A DNA stretch of 64,000 nucleotides from contig JAVSML010000955.1 in NCBI GenBank assembly GCA_038503035.1, positions 129,364 to 193,363 on the forward strand, in the 5' to 3' direction. The position numbers and the translations under genes were made by a program. This document shows, in pieces, positions 11,579-24,458 of the stretch. The notes under the pieces were generated by a model. It searched no databases. It saw only the letters and a program-made list of their open reading frames with translations, and had not been told where the DNA came from. Within the stretch, counting starts at the first letter, position 1, and each line of letters opens with the position of its first letter. This DNA comes from Crocodylus rhombifer (Eukaryota > Chordata > Crocodylia > Crocodylidae).

Positions 11579-12455
11579 CAGGGGTGGGCAGTTATTCTGG
11601 CTGGTGGGCCACTTAATGAATTTTGGGGTCCTGTTAAGGGCCACATACATCTCTCTCTCTCTCCTGGGAAGATGGAAGCTGCATCCCAGAGCTCAACCTG
11701 GAACCTGTCAGCTGTGTACCCAGGTAGGAGCTTCTGCTTTGTTGGGTGGGTGGCAGCATCTCTCTCCACCTATTTTCCTCCCTCTCCCTCCAGGACCCAG
11801 CCAAAGCTGTGGTTTGCCAGGAGCCCTGATACTCAGCCATGGGCCCAGGCAGGAGCTTCTGCTGCACTGGGTGGTGGCAGCATCAGCTGTGGGCACAGCC
11901 AGCAGGTTCCAGAGCCCTGACTTGGGACCTGCTAACAGCATCACATCTGACAATGATGCCCACCCAGAGTGGCAGAAGTTCCTGCCTGGGTCCACAGCTA
12001 AGCATTGGGGCTCCCAGTGAACTACAGATCCAGCTGGGTTCTGGAGGGAAGAGTGAGGGGAGACACTGCCACCCACCCAGCACAGCATAAGCGCCTATCT
12101 GGGTCCGCAGCTGACACTGCTGGCAGGTTTTGGGTTCGGCTTCAGGTGGGAGCTTCCACCGTTCCAGGAGGGCAGCAGGTCAGCTGTGGATACTGCCAGC
12201 AGGTTCTGCATCCAGGATCCTCAACTTTCCCACAGCAACACCACCTCCCACCTCCTGCAGCAGAAACTCCTCCTGGTTCACAGCTGATTGCAAATGCTGC
12301 TGGGCAAAAGTAGTCCTACCTACACACCCAGCACCATGTGGTGGCCGGAGCCACTGACCATCTGCGGGCCAGATCCAGTGAGTTGGCAACCATTCACTTG
12401 AGGGCCAGATTGGCAGGCCAGATCTGGCCTGTGGGCCGTATTTTGCCCAGCCCTG
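11579..12455. mobile_element. Non-autonomous hAT DNA transposon with 8-bp TSD
   Basis: TIRs CAGGGGTGGGCA (left) and, complemented, CAGGGCTGGGCA (right), flanked by a perfect 8-bp duplication GTTTACAC at 11571-11578 and 12456-12463. Eight-base duplications and CA-GGG termini are hallmarks of hAT elements. Sub-terminal GGGCC and CCAGATC motifs recur at both ends. The 877-bp interior is GC-rich with degenerate internal repeats (a GGAGCTTCTGCT motif recurs) and has no transposase. Open frames inside are incidental. Confidence 0.88.
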
Positions 12456-12488
12456 GTTTACACCCTCATGGCAGTATTACATCTTAAA

Positions 12489-12640
12489 CCAGGCATGGGC
12501 AAAGTCCAGCCTTTGAGCCAGATTGGGCTTGTGGCAGACTTTATTCCCAGCAGCCCCTACCTGTATCACTGTGTCTGACCCCTTAGCACTGGCAGGGCCA
12601 TGAAGCATGGGGTCAGGGGTTTTCTGTGATTTTTTTGTTT
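12489..12640. mobile_element. hAT-like fragment, end truncated
   Basis: Begins CAGGCATGGGCAAAGTCCAGCC, closely resembling the left end of the preceding hAT element, but no matching right terminus was found before the CR1 fragment at about 12650. Confidence 0.4.
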
Positions 12641-12649
12641 TTGTAATCC

Positions 12650-12724
12650 GGTAGAATCATAAAGCAAGAAGTGATCTTGAGGGTTATTTAGTCCAAACCC
12701 CTGAACAAATGCTATCCCTTAACC
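12650..12724 (-). mobile_element. CR1 LINE 3' end fragment, antisense (part 1)
   Basis: AGAATCATAAAG, then GTGATCTTGAGGGTTATTTAGTCCAA, is the complement of a CR1 3' tail. It is interrupted at 12725 by a hAT insertion and resumes at 12989. Confidence 0.65.
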
Positions 12725-12988
12725 CAGTGATTCTCAACCAGGGTACCAGGGCACCCTGAGGTGTCACCAGATACTTTGAAGGATGACACAATGTGTAAGG
12801 AAATAAGTGAAATTTGAGGAGATAATCAGATAAGTTTATTTTCCTGGACAACTCCCCTCTCCTGCTGTCCCAGCCTCTGTGCAAGGGGATGAGCACTATA
12901 ATATATGAATTAGTTTGAAATAGTGTGCTATACAGTTTACAAGTGATGGAGGGGTGTCTCAAGTCCAAAAAAAAGTTGAAGACCACTG
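12725..12988. mobile_element. Short hAT element (264 bp) inserted in CR1
   Basis: The left end CAGTGATTCTCAACC and right end (complement) CAGTGGTCTTCAACT form a TIR of a well-known hAT type. Flanking octamers CCTTAACC and ACTTAATC agree at 6 of 8 positions, fitting a decayed 8-bp TSD. No coding capacity. Confidence 0.7.
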
Positions 12989-13080
12989 ACTTAATCAGCC
13001 TAGATAAATGCCTATTCTCTTCTTGAAAACCTCCAGTGGTAGATTATTTTTTATTTTCATCTGACAAGCCATTGTGAAGG
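12989..13080 (-). mobile_element. CR1 LINE fragment, antisense (part 2)
   Basis: AAATGCCTATTCTCTTCTTGAAAACCTCCAGTGGTAGATT continues the CR1 3' sequence in antisense order after the hAT insertion. It is lost after about 13080. Confidence 0.6.
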
Positions 13081-15804
13081 TTCCTTTTATTTTTTTCCAG
13101 GTAGTGGTAATAATACATACACCTTATACAGTGTTTTTCGTCGCATCTGTCTTCCTGCCTAAGAACTCAAACATTTCTTTAAGATAAATATATGCAGTAA
13201 CCTGTGAATGATTTAAAGCTATGAGATGAAGGTAGAAAGAGAACTTAATACCTTATGGATTGCAACTAGCAGAGAACTACAGAATCAGGTACACTCAGAG
13301 AGGATACAGGATTTTGTAAATGGGGTGCAGCACTGCAGGGGTGCCTGCATTCCCAGCTCCTAGAGTCCTTTCCCTGCCCGCTGCCCTACCCCCCACACAC
13401 ACACCTGGGGTAGGCAAGCCCTTAGCTGCTGTTCCTTCAGCCCCATCAAGGTCCAAAGAAAGTAAGCATTCCCCTACTCCTCCATGCTCAGAAGTATGTC
13501 CCCTCCCCTTCCCTTCACTCTCCATACCTTCCCTTCCCATTCCCTGCCTGCTGATATCATAGGAGTGAGATGAGGTCCGGCCTGCTCCAGGTGGGATGCA
13601 GTCGCTAGGAACTGCAGCAGCAACTGCAGTAGCCAGGGAACATGTTTCCCCTACTTGTGCCTGTTTCTAGGCTGAGAGAAAAAGACTCGGCAGGAGCAGG
13701 CAGGGAGGGAGATATATGCCTATCTGCTGTCACCATTGTCAAAGTCTTTGCCTGAGCAGAGCCCCTGTGCAGCCCAGCTGTAGCAGGCAGCTGGTCCCCT
13801 CTCCTCCTGATGCCCCCAGCAGCATGTAAAGGAGTGAGGGAGAGAAGGTGCCTTTAAGCATAATGGGGAAACTCTTACCATTTTTAGATTTAAATCCCTG
13901 GCTGCTACTCCAGTGACATGATAGGAAAGGGGGATGCAGGCATGCTACTGCACCCCCCACCCCCCCCCCACCCCTCCAGATCCATCCCTGTATACACTTG
14001 ACTTTTCATTCCATATAGTTTCAGGCAAACAGCAAATACACAAATTCACTGCAGTAGGACAAGACCAGAATCGAGTGCTATCTATCATACCAATATACTT
14101 TTATTTTCCTACTATCATCTAAACCTCTTCATAGGCTTTTAAAGGGAGGTCTTCCCTTTAAACAGCACAGAGAGCTGTTTAAAGAATAATTCCATGCTTA
14201 TACATGTGTTACATATGCCTGACCTGAAATATTTTTGGAAATAAAATATTTTACCTTATTTTTCAGTTATCTTAATGTTGTTTCCTTTGTAGCATATCCA
14301 TTCCATATACATTAGTCTCACCACAGTGGCATCAGCAAAGTGAAGTGCATCTTTGTGGGCAGTGTAAGTCAACATTTCTAAATTTAAAGAGCATAAAAAG
14401 TAGAAGATCTTTATAAAGTCTGGATAATTGACTGTCCCTTGTACAAATGCACTTAAAAGCGAAGGGAGATTTTCTTCTGTTCCAAGTTACTAGAGTTTAA
14501 AAATGTGGGTAGGCTGATTCAGACTAAAAGGACAAATATAGTACTTGACCTTGACAATGTCAACTATTTTTCAGCTTTAATGGAAAGCTTTTCCATAGCA
14601 GTATGAATATTTATACCTGACATAAAAAATTAATCAATGACAGTAATAATTAATAAATAGGCCACTCTTTTTACTCACTTTAAATGATTTAGACAAGAGA
14701 GATTGCCTGCCTAAGGGAGGACATGTGCTTCAAAATTTTGTTATTTCTGATTTATAGCATATCTTACCATTGGCCTATCAGTTGAAGTGTATACAAGTAT
14801 ATTATCCCTTTGTGCAGTGCACAAACAAAAGATATTGTCTCTTTACTTGCTAATACTTGTATAAAGCAAAATTAGGAAGAAAAATCATTTCTGGAGTAGG
14901 GTCTGCCTTAACTTTGTTTCTGGAGTAACTACTGAAATGGAGCTCTGATACTGAATATGGTACTTCTGACCTATTACAATACAAATACAATATAATTAGT
15001 AGTAAAAGAATCACTTAGGCATGGAAAATGTGATATTCAGATACCAAATCCTTTTAATGCCAAACACGCCTAGTTGCTTCTGCAAGCAGTGCCTGCTGGA
15101 TTACAATATCACTAAGCAGTGGTGTGATAGATATGATGGGCTTAATTCAAAGTACACCAAAGCCAATATAGAATTCTCCAGTAGGCTGTGGATGAGGCCC
15201 TGTATGCATAAAATAGTGCTACCTTAAATTATCCTTAGATATGAAATGTGGCCTTTTAAATTGCATTGTTTCAGCATTATGTTTCTAAAGATTTTTACTC
15301 ATACATTGATAGAAAATCTCTGCCACTAAGTATCTAACATTTAAGATCAGATATCATGGGTGTTTAACAGAAGACCACTGTCAAGGAAATACTAAATTAT
15401 TGTAACCTTATTGTACCTTATTTACAAATAAGATGATGATTTTTGTCTTTTGTTGTTTGTTCAAATTATTTTTGGCTAGCTAAGCATTTTATTTCCAAGT
15501 TGCAATATGCCTCCCTTGATTTAAATGCAGTATCTATTAAGTATATTCATGCACAACCTTCTAAATTCCATTCAGATAACACTTGTAATAGATTTTTAGT
15601 CTCCCCATTGAAAGAAATGGAAATACTTACATTAGTAGAGTGATTTACTTGTGTATTTTCATATTTGGAGCTAGAAAAGATTTGGGAATTGAGTTTTTCT
15701 TATTCTGTTACTAAACAAAATAGCATTTGTATCTACACTGAAGTTCAAAAAAAGTCTGACTGGAAACATTTTGAAAACCGCCCAAGTGATTCAACTAAGA
15801 CATT
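13081..15804. other. No gene seen; C-rich patch
   Basis: 13295-13560 is GC-rich without recognisable coding. 13951-13977 is a near-pure C tract with a few A. The rest is AT-rich with short unrecognised frames. Confidence 0.5.
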
Positions 15805-16105
15805 GCAAAAAAATACCTTTTCCGCAAGCTTTTGGGCTCACACGCCCTTCCTCAGGCTCAGGGAAAATTAAAGATGGTAAAGAGTCCTCATAGGTAGAAA
15901 ATAAACTTCATTTTTGCACAGATGAAGCTGACAATGGAAGTCTATTCCTCTGAGTTCCTCTCTTAGCATTGCTTCAATAGTAATGCTGTTGCCTCTCCAA
16001 AGGTGTTGGTTGTAAAGGTTGGGTGGAGCAAGAACCAAGGTGGAGTACAACTGCCCCCTCTGCTCCCACCCCTCCTGGATCCACCACTGCCTATAGCACT
16101 TCACG
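15805..16105. repeat. Probable dispersed repeat fragments
   Basis: Two segments look like repeat ends: CAAGCTTTTGGGCTCACACGCC with CTTCCTCAGG near 15828-15857, and CCTGGATCCACCACTG at 16074-16089, which resembles a transposon terminus. Recognised only by general resemblance, and no partner ends were found. Confidence 0.3.
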
Positions 16106-17780
16106 TTGTCACTGTATTCAGAACCACTGCAGATTCACAATCCATTAATAAATAGTAGAAATTGAGTTGCTGGACAAACCCTAAACTGATATATCACATC
16201 CCAGGTTGTTATTTCTATAAGTAGAAACGTCTATTGGTCACAAAGGATGGGATCAGGGCCCCATCATTCCACTATATTTACATATTTTTCCTGTATCTAT
16301 AATTGAATGCACTACAACAGATGGTTGTGTTTTCCGATTACTTTTTGTTTGAGACAGGAAGGGGTCACCCAGTAAAAAGGCACGGTCTTGTTTCAAAACT
16401 TTCTTGTAGATGCGCAATTACTGAAGATCTTCAGAATAAACATATAACATAGTAAATATTTAAATCAACACTAGGCAAATATACAAGCCTTCTAATCAGG
16501 TAAGTGATGTTTTTATCAGCAAAATGTAGTATTTAACAATTCAATAGTAAAATATTCATCTTGATCTGTAAAGACTGTAAAGTTAGAAGTTGAATGTGCA
16601 GTTCAGTCTTTAAAAAGTACGACTAGTCTTTTAGAATAAATCAGCAAAATATTCCAAAGAGATAAAATCTCTCTATCTTGATGATTAAGTCATTCAGCTT
16701 GATCAGCAAAGTACTATATTCAACAATATGATTCAGAATGCATAGTAAGGGAATGAAATATGCTGCTCAATTAGCAAATTATGCAACTATAAATCAGTAA
16801 GCTATACGAAACATTACTTACTTAAGTAGAAAGGTTTCTGATGTAGAAATATATTTTTTAATATAGATAGAGTCACTAAACTAGTAAAGTAGTGCCACTG
16901 TCTAGGATAGATTTTCTTAAATATGGCATTTTATAATCTATTGCAGTTCTTAACAGAATTCCAGAACAGCCAGGAAAAGATCAAGTATGGGAAGTCTGAT
17001 GATTAAAATGTATAAAAATATATCATTTCATAACAACATTGGATTATTCATTACAAACTGGATTTATTAAACCCTAAGTAATTGAGGAAGAGTTATTTCC
17101 CCTTGGGTTGTCCTGGATGAAGATGCCAGCTGGCCTTACAGACTGAGCAAATGTAAAGGAGCCATGTGCCAACTGCAGCGTCTCCAAAGTCATATAACAT
17201 TCTTTTTCACTGCATTCAGGGATTATAGGGTTCAGAATACAGTGAAAGCCTTATTGAGAAGCTACAGTCAATGAGCTTTGAGATGACTTGCTCTGAATTC
17301 CTAGCCTTAGAAAACTGGAGCAGTTCAAAGGGCACTGAATGGGCCAGAGTGACCTCCTTTGTTAATTTGCAAAGGAACAAAACATATGCCTTAACCTGTT
17401 ATTTTGCATTTATGTACATTTCAGGGTCAGGGCATACTTTGCTCCTAATTATCTGAGATCTCTTTTTTTTTATTGTTGCGAAAAGTTTATAAGGAAGAAT
17501 GACATTTTCATGACAGATCTTTAGAAATAAGCTTTATTCTTATTGCTTTACAACCTTTTACATGGAGCCTGCATTAAAAATCAGGAAGATGGATCACTAA
17601 TTGACATATTTCTTCCATGATTATTGTACTGTTAATCTTTTCAGCTGTAGTTGCTATTTTTCAGTAGTGACTGGCCCATAACACAGATTATCTGACATTT
17701 AGCAAGGTAGTTATTCATTACTGTATATTTTTTTGTCATTTTATATTGACTAGATTTAAATTGTTCATATAAGTTCTATT
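16106..17780. other. AT-rich unique sequence, no gene seen
   Basis: High A+T, short frames only, no clear repeat or motif. Confidence 0.5.
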
Positions 17781-17787
17781 TATTACA

Positions 17788-18320
17788 AACAATACACACA
17801 CACCCCAACAACATATGCATGCACGCACATGAACAATANNNNNNNNNNNNNNNNNNNNNNNNNNNNNNNNNNNNNNNNNNNNNNNNNNNNNNNNNNNNNN
17901 NNNNNNNNNNNNNNNNNNNNNNNNNNNNNNNNNNNNNNNNNNNNNNNNNNNNNNNNNNNNNNNNNNNNNNNNNNNNNNNNNNNNNNNNNNNNNNNNNNNN
18001 NNNNNNNNNNNNNNNNNNNNNNNNNNNNNNNNNNNNNNNNNNNNNNNNNNNNNNNNNNNNNNNNNNNNNNNNNNNNNNNNNNNNNNNNNNNNNNNNNNNN
18101 NNNNNNNNNNNNNNNNNNNNNNNNNNNNNNNNNNNNNNNNNNNNNNNNNNNNNNNNNNNNNNNNNNNNNNNNNNNNNNNNNNNNNNNNNNNNNNNNNNNN
18201 NNNNNNNNNNNNNNNNNNNNNNNNNNNNNNNNNNNNNNCACACATGAGTATATGTACATGCATATCTTGTGCATATATACACACATACACATACATATAC
18301 ATGGACATACACATACAGAG
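17788..18320. repeat. CA/TACA-rich microsatellite spanning the gap
   Basis: ACACACACACC near 17794 and alternating CATACACATACA/TATACACACA from 18239 to about 18316 lie on both sides of the run of N, so the missing bases are probably simple repeat. Frames crossing the gap are meaningless. Confidence 0.7.
17839..18238. other. Assembly gap, 400 N
   Basis: Exactly 400 undetermined bases. The true length is unknown from the sequence. Confidence 0.99.
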
Positions 18321-18814
18321 TATTCTGTTAATAAAAATGCAGTAGTAATTACCATATCAATCTTATTATGTTTGACATGCCAACTAATGGTACTCCAGGT
18401 AAGATTAAGAAAAGTAATTAATATCTGATCAAATAATCCTTTATTAAATAGATCTGTCATTGAAGCAATAGGGACATGATTTTAACCTAATTCTAAAGGG
18501 AAATATGTAGTAACCCCAATATCTAGCCATCAGAAAGTTTCCTTTATAAAAGATTCTGTAATCTCTTCTTTGAGAAGTGCTTGTCTAACAAAAGATATCA
18601 CCTGTACCACTAATTCTGATTCCTTTTGCCTCTAGACCAATATGGCTACAACCTGGATACCAGACACATGGAAGATATTGAATTTTAGCCAATTTTTAAA
18701 ATGAAATCTACATAATTTTTACAAGGAGTAAGCAAGTTTGACTACATGAAACCTGAGACCTTGCTCCCGCCTTTGTTTGAGGTCATTTGTATCATCACAG
18801 AGCCTCATCACCAG
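18321..18814. other. No gene seen
   Basis: Unassigned AT-rich sequence with no motif. Confidence 0.5.
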
Positions 18815-19640
18815 GGATCCAGGTTTTCAGTTTTCCATGGCAAAACAGAGAAAACCACAGATTTTGTGTTTTTATTAGAGTAAACATTCATTTTCCCTTT
18901 TAGCAGAGAAAGCCACAGATTTCCCTCTTTTGTAAAGAGCTCTGCAGGCTGGTAGAGTTCCTGCCTGCATGAGCTGATTGCAAAAGGGGCGGGAAACCCC
19001 CAGCCATGCCTGGGGCAGGGAGGAAGAGGGGGAAGGGCAGGGTCTAAGGCTTTTAGTTTCAAGGCTTATGTCTGGCTCACTTTCCTTCTGGAGCCTATAA
19101 GTTTAGATAAGTGGAGCATGCAGGGGGATGTGGGGGTTGTGGAGCTGTCTGGGGGCTGAGCTGGCTGGAGGCTGAGGGAGTGGGGAGGTGTTGGTGAACC
19201 ACTTGGAGTGCCCACCTGGTAGCACATGGACCACCAGCAGTGCTGTCTGCCTGACCAGGCTTGGCGCCTCCATGCACAGTTTCCCTTAAGGGTCCAAAGT
19301 GCTGCTGGTGGTACATGTGCAGCCAGCTGGGCACTCCATTTCTTGCCCCCCTGGCTGCCCTGACAATGTTCCTCCTGCTTGTACCGGTGCTTTGAGGGGT
19401 ACAGCCCCACACCGCTGCCTTCAGTGCAGTCCTGCACACAGGAGGTGCATCGCCAGGGCAGTAGGTTGGTAGTGAGCAGTGGTGAGGAGGTTTTTCACGC
19501 AGCTCCTCTACTGCCTGCTGTGCTGGGTCACTGTGGGGGAAGCAGAGTGGCAGAGAACAGTGGTGAGCAGCAGGCCCGCTGTTCCCTGCCACCCTGCTTC
19601 CCTCCTTCCACAACCCAGCATGGCTGAGAGTGGAGGAGCA
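18815..19640. mobile_element. Partial copy of TIR element related to 54712-56297
   Basis: Starts GATCCAGGTTTTC, the same terminus as the element at 54712, and shares the following ACAGAGAAA, TTTTGTAAAGA/TTTTGCAAAGA, CTG-GCAGGCTGGTAGAGTTCC-type blocks before a GC-rich filler. A matching right end (CCAGGATC) is not found, so the 3' side is truncated or diverged. No transposase. Confidence 0.45.
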
Positions 19641-22600
19641 ACATGAAAAACCTGCTTACCAAATTAAACCAAAGTAAACCCCCATTATCTGTACAAGCAG
19701 CCCTGGAACTTCTTTGTTCAGCTTCAGTGAAAGAAGTGAAGTATGTGTGCCAGGAGGGACTTGAATATACATAAATCTAGCTTTTCACAACATCCAATAC
19801 TTGACTTCTCAGCTGAGGTAACATTCTTTTAACATAGGTTTTGGTATGTAATATAGTTAAAGGTGGATAATCTTTGTGTTTGAATGTGTGCATGTGTGTA
19901 CATGTGCCCACATACACACTTTCTTACACTTTCCTTCCTATCTGGTACTTAGTCTTAAAATAATTTTATAATAATGCATCACCAAATTATGTATGCCAGA
20001 AAGGGGAAAAAAGGGCTTGCTTGCAGCCTTGGTAAAGAAACCGATTATATAAGAAAACAACGTGCAGAGGAGTAGCACTGTGAACATGAAAAACCTGAAA
20101 GTTTTAATAGACAAGTACAAAAATCAAAACCAAAGTTCCCTTGTATTTGCTTGGAAACTAGGCCCATATTAGGGCCAAATAGTACCTGTCCCTTATGTGA
20201 GAGACCAAAAACACTGACTCAGAACATGCATTAATTTGAGGGATAAGGACATATAGACAGATGTATCTGAGTTATGTAACTTGATCACTCACAACCCTCA
20301 CAACCATAAATGAGTTAGTGTGAGATAAGAGAAAGAAGTAGATCTTGGGGAGAGGGGGTTGGGGGGAGGGGGTAACTAGTCAACTTCCACTATTTTTTTT
20401 CCTAGTTGCACCTACTCATTGGCCATATCTATTTAATATTGAATTTTAAAGTTTTAACTAGGTACAATGCAGAAAGTATTTTTCTATATGTCTGTGTAGC
20501 CTGTGGATACCCACAGGCTTACTCCCATTTCAGTGGCATTATTATTCATAATAACTGCTTGCATACTTTCATGCTGCAATCAGCCAACCTGCCCTTGCCT
20601 TCCTTGTCTTATGCAAATTCACATTAGGCAGAGTAAGGATGGGAGAAGCTTTTCATTTTGAAACCTGGTACAAGTCTATATATAGTTTAAGGCAAACCAA
20701 GGATAAATTCCTTCATCCTATTTTTTTTCCAAAGGCCCTGTTTATAGTCTCACATTAATTTTCATTAACACAACTTCTTTTTTGCTTGGGGATTTTTCAT
20801 CATAGAAATACGCTTTACTATGTAGACTTGAACAAAGTGTTATTTAAAGTGAACCCTAATACTCGCTATAAATTATCTGAAATTCATTTAAACACTTTGT
20901 TGGGTTGCACTTTAAAAAAACACCCAAAAAAAGCTCCTGCTGAGGTAATACCTTTTTTGATCTAACATAGATGTGTTCATCAATATGCAAGAAATATTTG
21001 TGATGACGGGGAGAGAAGCATCCTAGCAGCATAATAAACTAATACCAGATTACAAAGGGCTCCTTGAACTGGAATTAACTACTTTGTAAGCAAACCACAT
21101 AATTTACTAGGTAAAGCTGGTCAGTCTGTCTATCCAAATATCTCACACGCATGCATACACTCTCTCTCTCTCTCTCTGTATATGTCAAGTAAGTACAAAA
21201 TTGTTTGTTAGGCAAATATACAACATGTATATTACAAACAAATACACCAATTTCTAAAGATCACAAGTATTCCTATGCTATTAAAGCTACCAAGCCCCTC
21301 CCCCCACCCTCCCCAATTAAGCAATTTCAGAAGTAATTGTGCCCAGGTAACCTTAATTTTACCTCCTTACACATAAATCCTGTGATGGCTTGCTCAGTGT
21401 CCTATAGGAAGTTGACAACAGAGCTGGAACTCTGAAAAAAAACACCAGATATCCCAGAATTCATGGTGAAATCGTGTGTGAACAATGTTGGTTTCAGAAT
21501 AATGCCTTGTCCACATCAAAACATCCTTCTCCTTGCAACTTTCTTTGTCATTCACTGTCCATACATAAAACTATAGTAGACTCTCAGCTCTGCTTCATGG
21601 CAATATGGTAGAACATTTGGTTGCATTTGCTTGACCAAAAGTTGGTTAAGAGAAGAAGAGGGAAAGAAAATATTAGGCCAAAGGATGTTAGTGTGTGGGA
21701 ACCATTTTAGAAAATTCAAGATGGATCAGGGGGAAAAAATTACATGAAAGGCTCTGTAGAGTACACTTAGTGGTTTGTTGCTAGACAAGGCTAGTTTTAG
21801 ACAAGGTGTAGAGAATAGAGAGGTATAAGGAATAGGTATAGAGATGGAATAAAAATAGGCTTATCAATATCAGAGTAAAACCTATTAGGAATACTTTTGG
21901 TTTTATTTATTTCTTTGCTTTATTTAGTAAGCTTTTTTTCATTTTTGCCAAGTGATGGAGTATAAAAATCTGGGTTCATCTCAGAACCTTTATTCTTCAG
22001 CCTTGAACTATGGTTCTTGCTGAACAGCCTGTCAGTGAACTAAAGTAAAAGCTCTTTCAAAACTTATTTTAAAACTGAGGTGAGAAATCCTTCCCCCTAA
22101 AAGACTGGCCACATTTTAGAGGGTTTTTTTAGACTTAGGGAATTAAGGGAAATAATTTTTAAATTCTCTCAAATGTTAACAATGTTATTATGCATTTAGA
22201 TAATGTTCACTTTATAAATTTTACTCATTTGCTTGATATGCATTGCCTCTGTTTGTTGGCTTATTTATTTTGTGTGGTTTTCACTATTAAATTCACCATT
22301 AAAATTTATCTAAATTTATGTTTGTGATTATTTAATGTTGGTGCAACAGGCTTTTTTAATGTTTCTTTGTTCCCAGAATATATCTGAGGGTGAACACATG
22401 CTGTGTTCTTAATGATGAAGACAAAATTCCCATAGAGCAAACAGTACCTGATTTATACAGGTAACATTTGTAGTTGCTTTAAGATGGAAGAGTGAAGCAT
22501 GTCCAAGCCCTAAAACAGGCTGAAGGACTGCAGGATTTTACTAATAACATAGTGGATACTTCATAAATTAAAACAAAAGATTTCAGAAACAAAATATGAC

Positions 22601-22950
22601 TGCCATCATTAAGAATATTTTTGGGTCCATTGGTCAGTTTTCAAACCAAACATGATATGCAGTCAACAAATTATTTTTGCTGAAGCATCAAGTGGGAGGG
22701 AGGGAAGAATGAAAAAAAACCCGATTTAACAGGGACAGAATGAAAAATGTGTCCACTCTATTCACCTGACTATTATACCACAGACATAGTGGGCCCTCTG
22801 ACCTTGGGTATTTAGAGTATACACTGGATTACTGCTGTATACCTGCTTACTGCTGGGTCACATCATTTTGAAGTCCAGCTGCATCATGAAGCTGTTAATT
22901 TATAGCTTCACCTGGTGGCACAGGATGGCATTAATGCTGCAATGTAGTCT
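19641..22950. other. AT-rich unique sequence, no gene seen
   Basis: Contains a perfect 9-bp hairpin (20498-20506/20511-20519, 4-base loop), a GGGGGTTGGGGGGAGGGGG tract near 20352-20372 and a (CT)n run at 21160-21178. No coding signal. Confidence 0.5.
21160..21178. repeat. (CT)n microsatellite
   Basis: About nine CT units followed by GTATATG. Confidence 0.85.
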
Positions 22951-22974
22951 TCCCAAAGATAAATGGAAAACTGC

Positions 22975-23440
22975 TCATCAGCTGATTTTTGTTCTTTTCT
23001 AGGCACTTGCCTGTCAGGAATGACAGGGTGGGGGAGAGCAAGCGAAGACAGAACACCACCACCCACCACCCCGTACCACCGCCAACTCCCAGGACCAGGG
23101 GGAGGGAACCTTGCCCTGCTGTCCCCTCCGGCCCCTTGGCCAGCACCCTGTGCTGCTGGCTGTAGGGAGCAGGGCTGGAGGAGGGGGCACAAAGCAAGAA
23201 CTGCTGGCCTTGCCCCCCTACTCTGGCTGCTTTGTTGCCTCTGCCTGCAGGCCATCACTGCTCTGTCCTTGCCATCCAGCCACTCCATCCCTGCTGTCAT
23301 GGCAGTGCTCCACTGTGCTGCTACTGCCACCTCCTGTCCAGGATGCTCTTGGAACACACTGATTGGTTGCTTCAGACAACCAATCAGAGTGCAAATAAAG
23401 CATTATGGACAGACAGACAGACTAAGGCTTTTATAATATT
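22975..23440. repeat. Probable dispersed repeat with CCAAT hairpin
   Basis: A GC-rich island between AT-rich flanks, ending with a perfect 11-bp hairpin (23359-23369/23377-23387) that places an inverted and a direct CCAAT box 7 bases apart, then AATAAAGCATTATGGACAGACAGACAGAC. The composition and tail look like a repeat family, but no boundaries could be proven. Confidence 0.4.
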
Positions 23441-24458
23441 AGAGTTTTCACTTTTCTTCCATAACTGTCTCCCCATGATTTGGGGCAAATATTTTAAAAG
23501 TGTTTGTTTGCTTTTGGTTGTTCTTTTTAAATATCTAACAAAAACATGCCAGACAAAGTGAAAGAACCATGGACTAGATTTATTGGATGAAGGACCAGCA
23601 AGGAAAGCAGTTATGTAAACAGTTCTATAAAAGCCTAGGTGGGACCTTAATTTATTTATTTTATTTAGACCAGTGCTTTGAGATCCAACACTCTTATGAA
23701 GAAAAAAAAACTAGGGCAAAAAAACCTTACATCTCTATTGAGGATGCGAGTTTGTTTGTATAAGATCTTTAGACAGAAAGTATTCTAATATAAAATAGCA
23801 TCTTTCTCATTGTCCTGTCCACACTAACCGGAAGCCCAGATCTCACTAGGCAATCCTGGCCATCTTCCTCCTTCTAAACAATTTCTTTTTTAGATGCTTG
23901 GATCTGAAGATGATGGAGATGCATAATATAAAGATTTGAGTCTGACATGTAAGTGGAGGGAGTTCATCTACATCCCTGTGCCTCTTTCTTCCTATTGGTG
24001 GTCTATTTAGCTGAAAAATCACAGATACATTCAGAGAAGGGGGTTGGATCCATAGCTCCATCCATCCCAGTGCCCTCTTTGCTACATTATAGAACTATAT
24101 TCCCTCTCACATGCTTTCCTTCTGACCCCATGACTCTTGCATTTCTCTCCATCCAGAGAACCTGGTTTAACAGATGATATTGAAGATACCTTCAGCTCTG
24201 CCTGAGAAGCTGGAGTGTGAGCAAGCAGGGTCTACAACCCAAATATTCCATTTTCTGTAAATCTCTGCTTAACTTAGATGATGGGGGGAAAAATGTGTGT
24301 AATTCCTCCTTTTCCATCAGTAAGAATCCAGAAAAGCAGCTTAAAATTTGTAGGCTTCATGGGATATTTTGCTATTCTTCAGCTGTCCTGAAGTGCTCTT
24401 ACAAGAATGTGTGCTCCTACTGAAGTATGTGTCTTGTTGCAGTACTTCAGGACATTAA
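23441..24458. other. No gene seen
   Basis: Short frames without motifs; nothing assigned. Confidence 0.5.

Noticed and set aside
11604..12090. Several overlapping frames of 77 to 138 codons
   Set aside because: Inside a non-autonomous hAT with internal repeats; no transposase motifs.
17736..18460. Frames of 142 to 225 codons across the gap
   Set aside because: Mostly undetermined bases and CA repeats.
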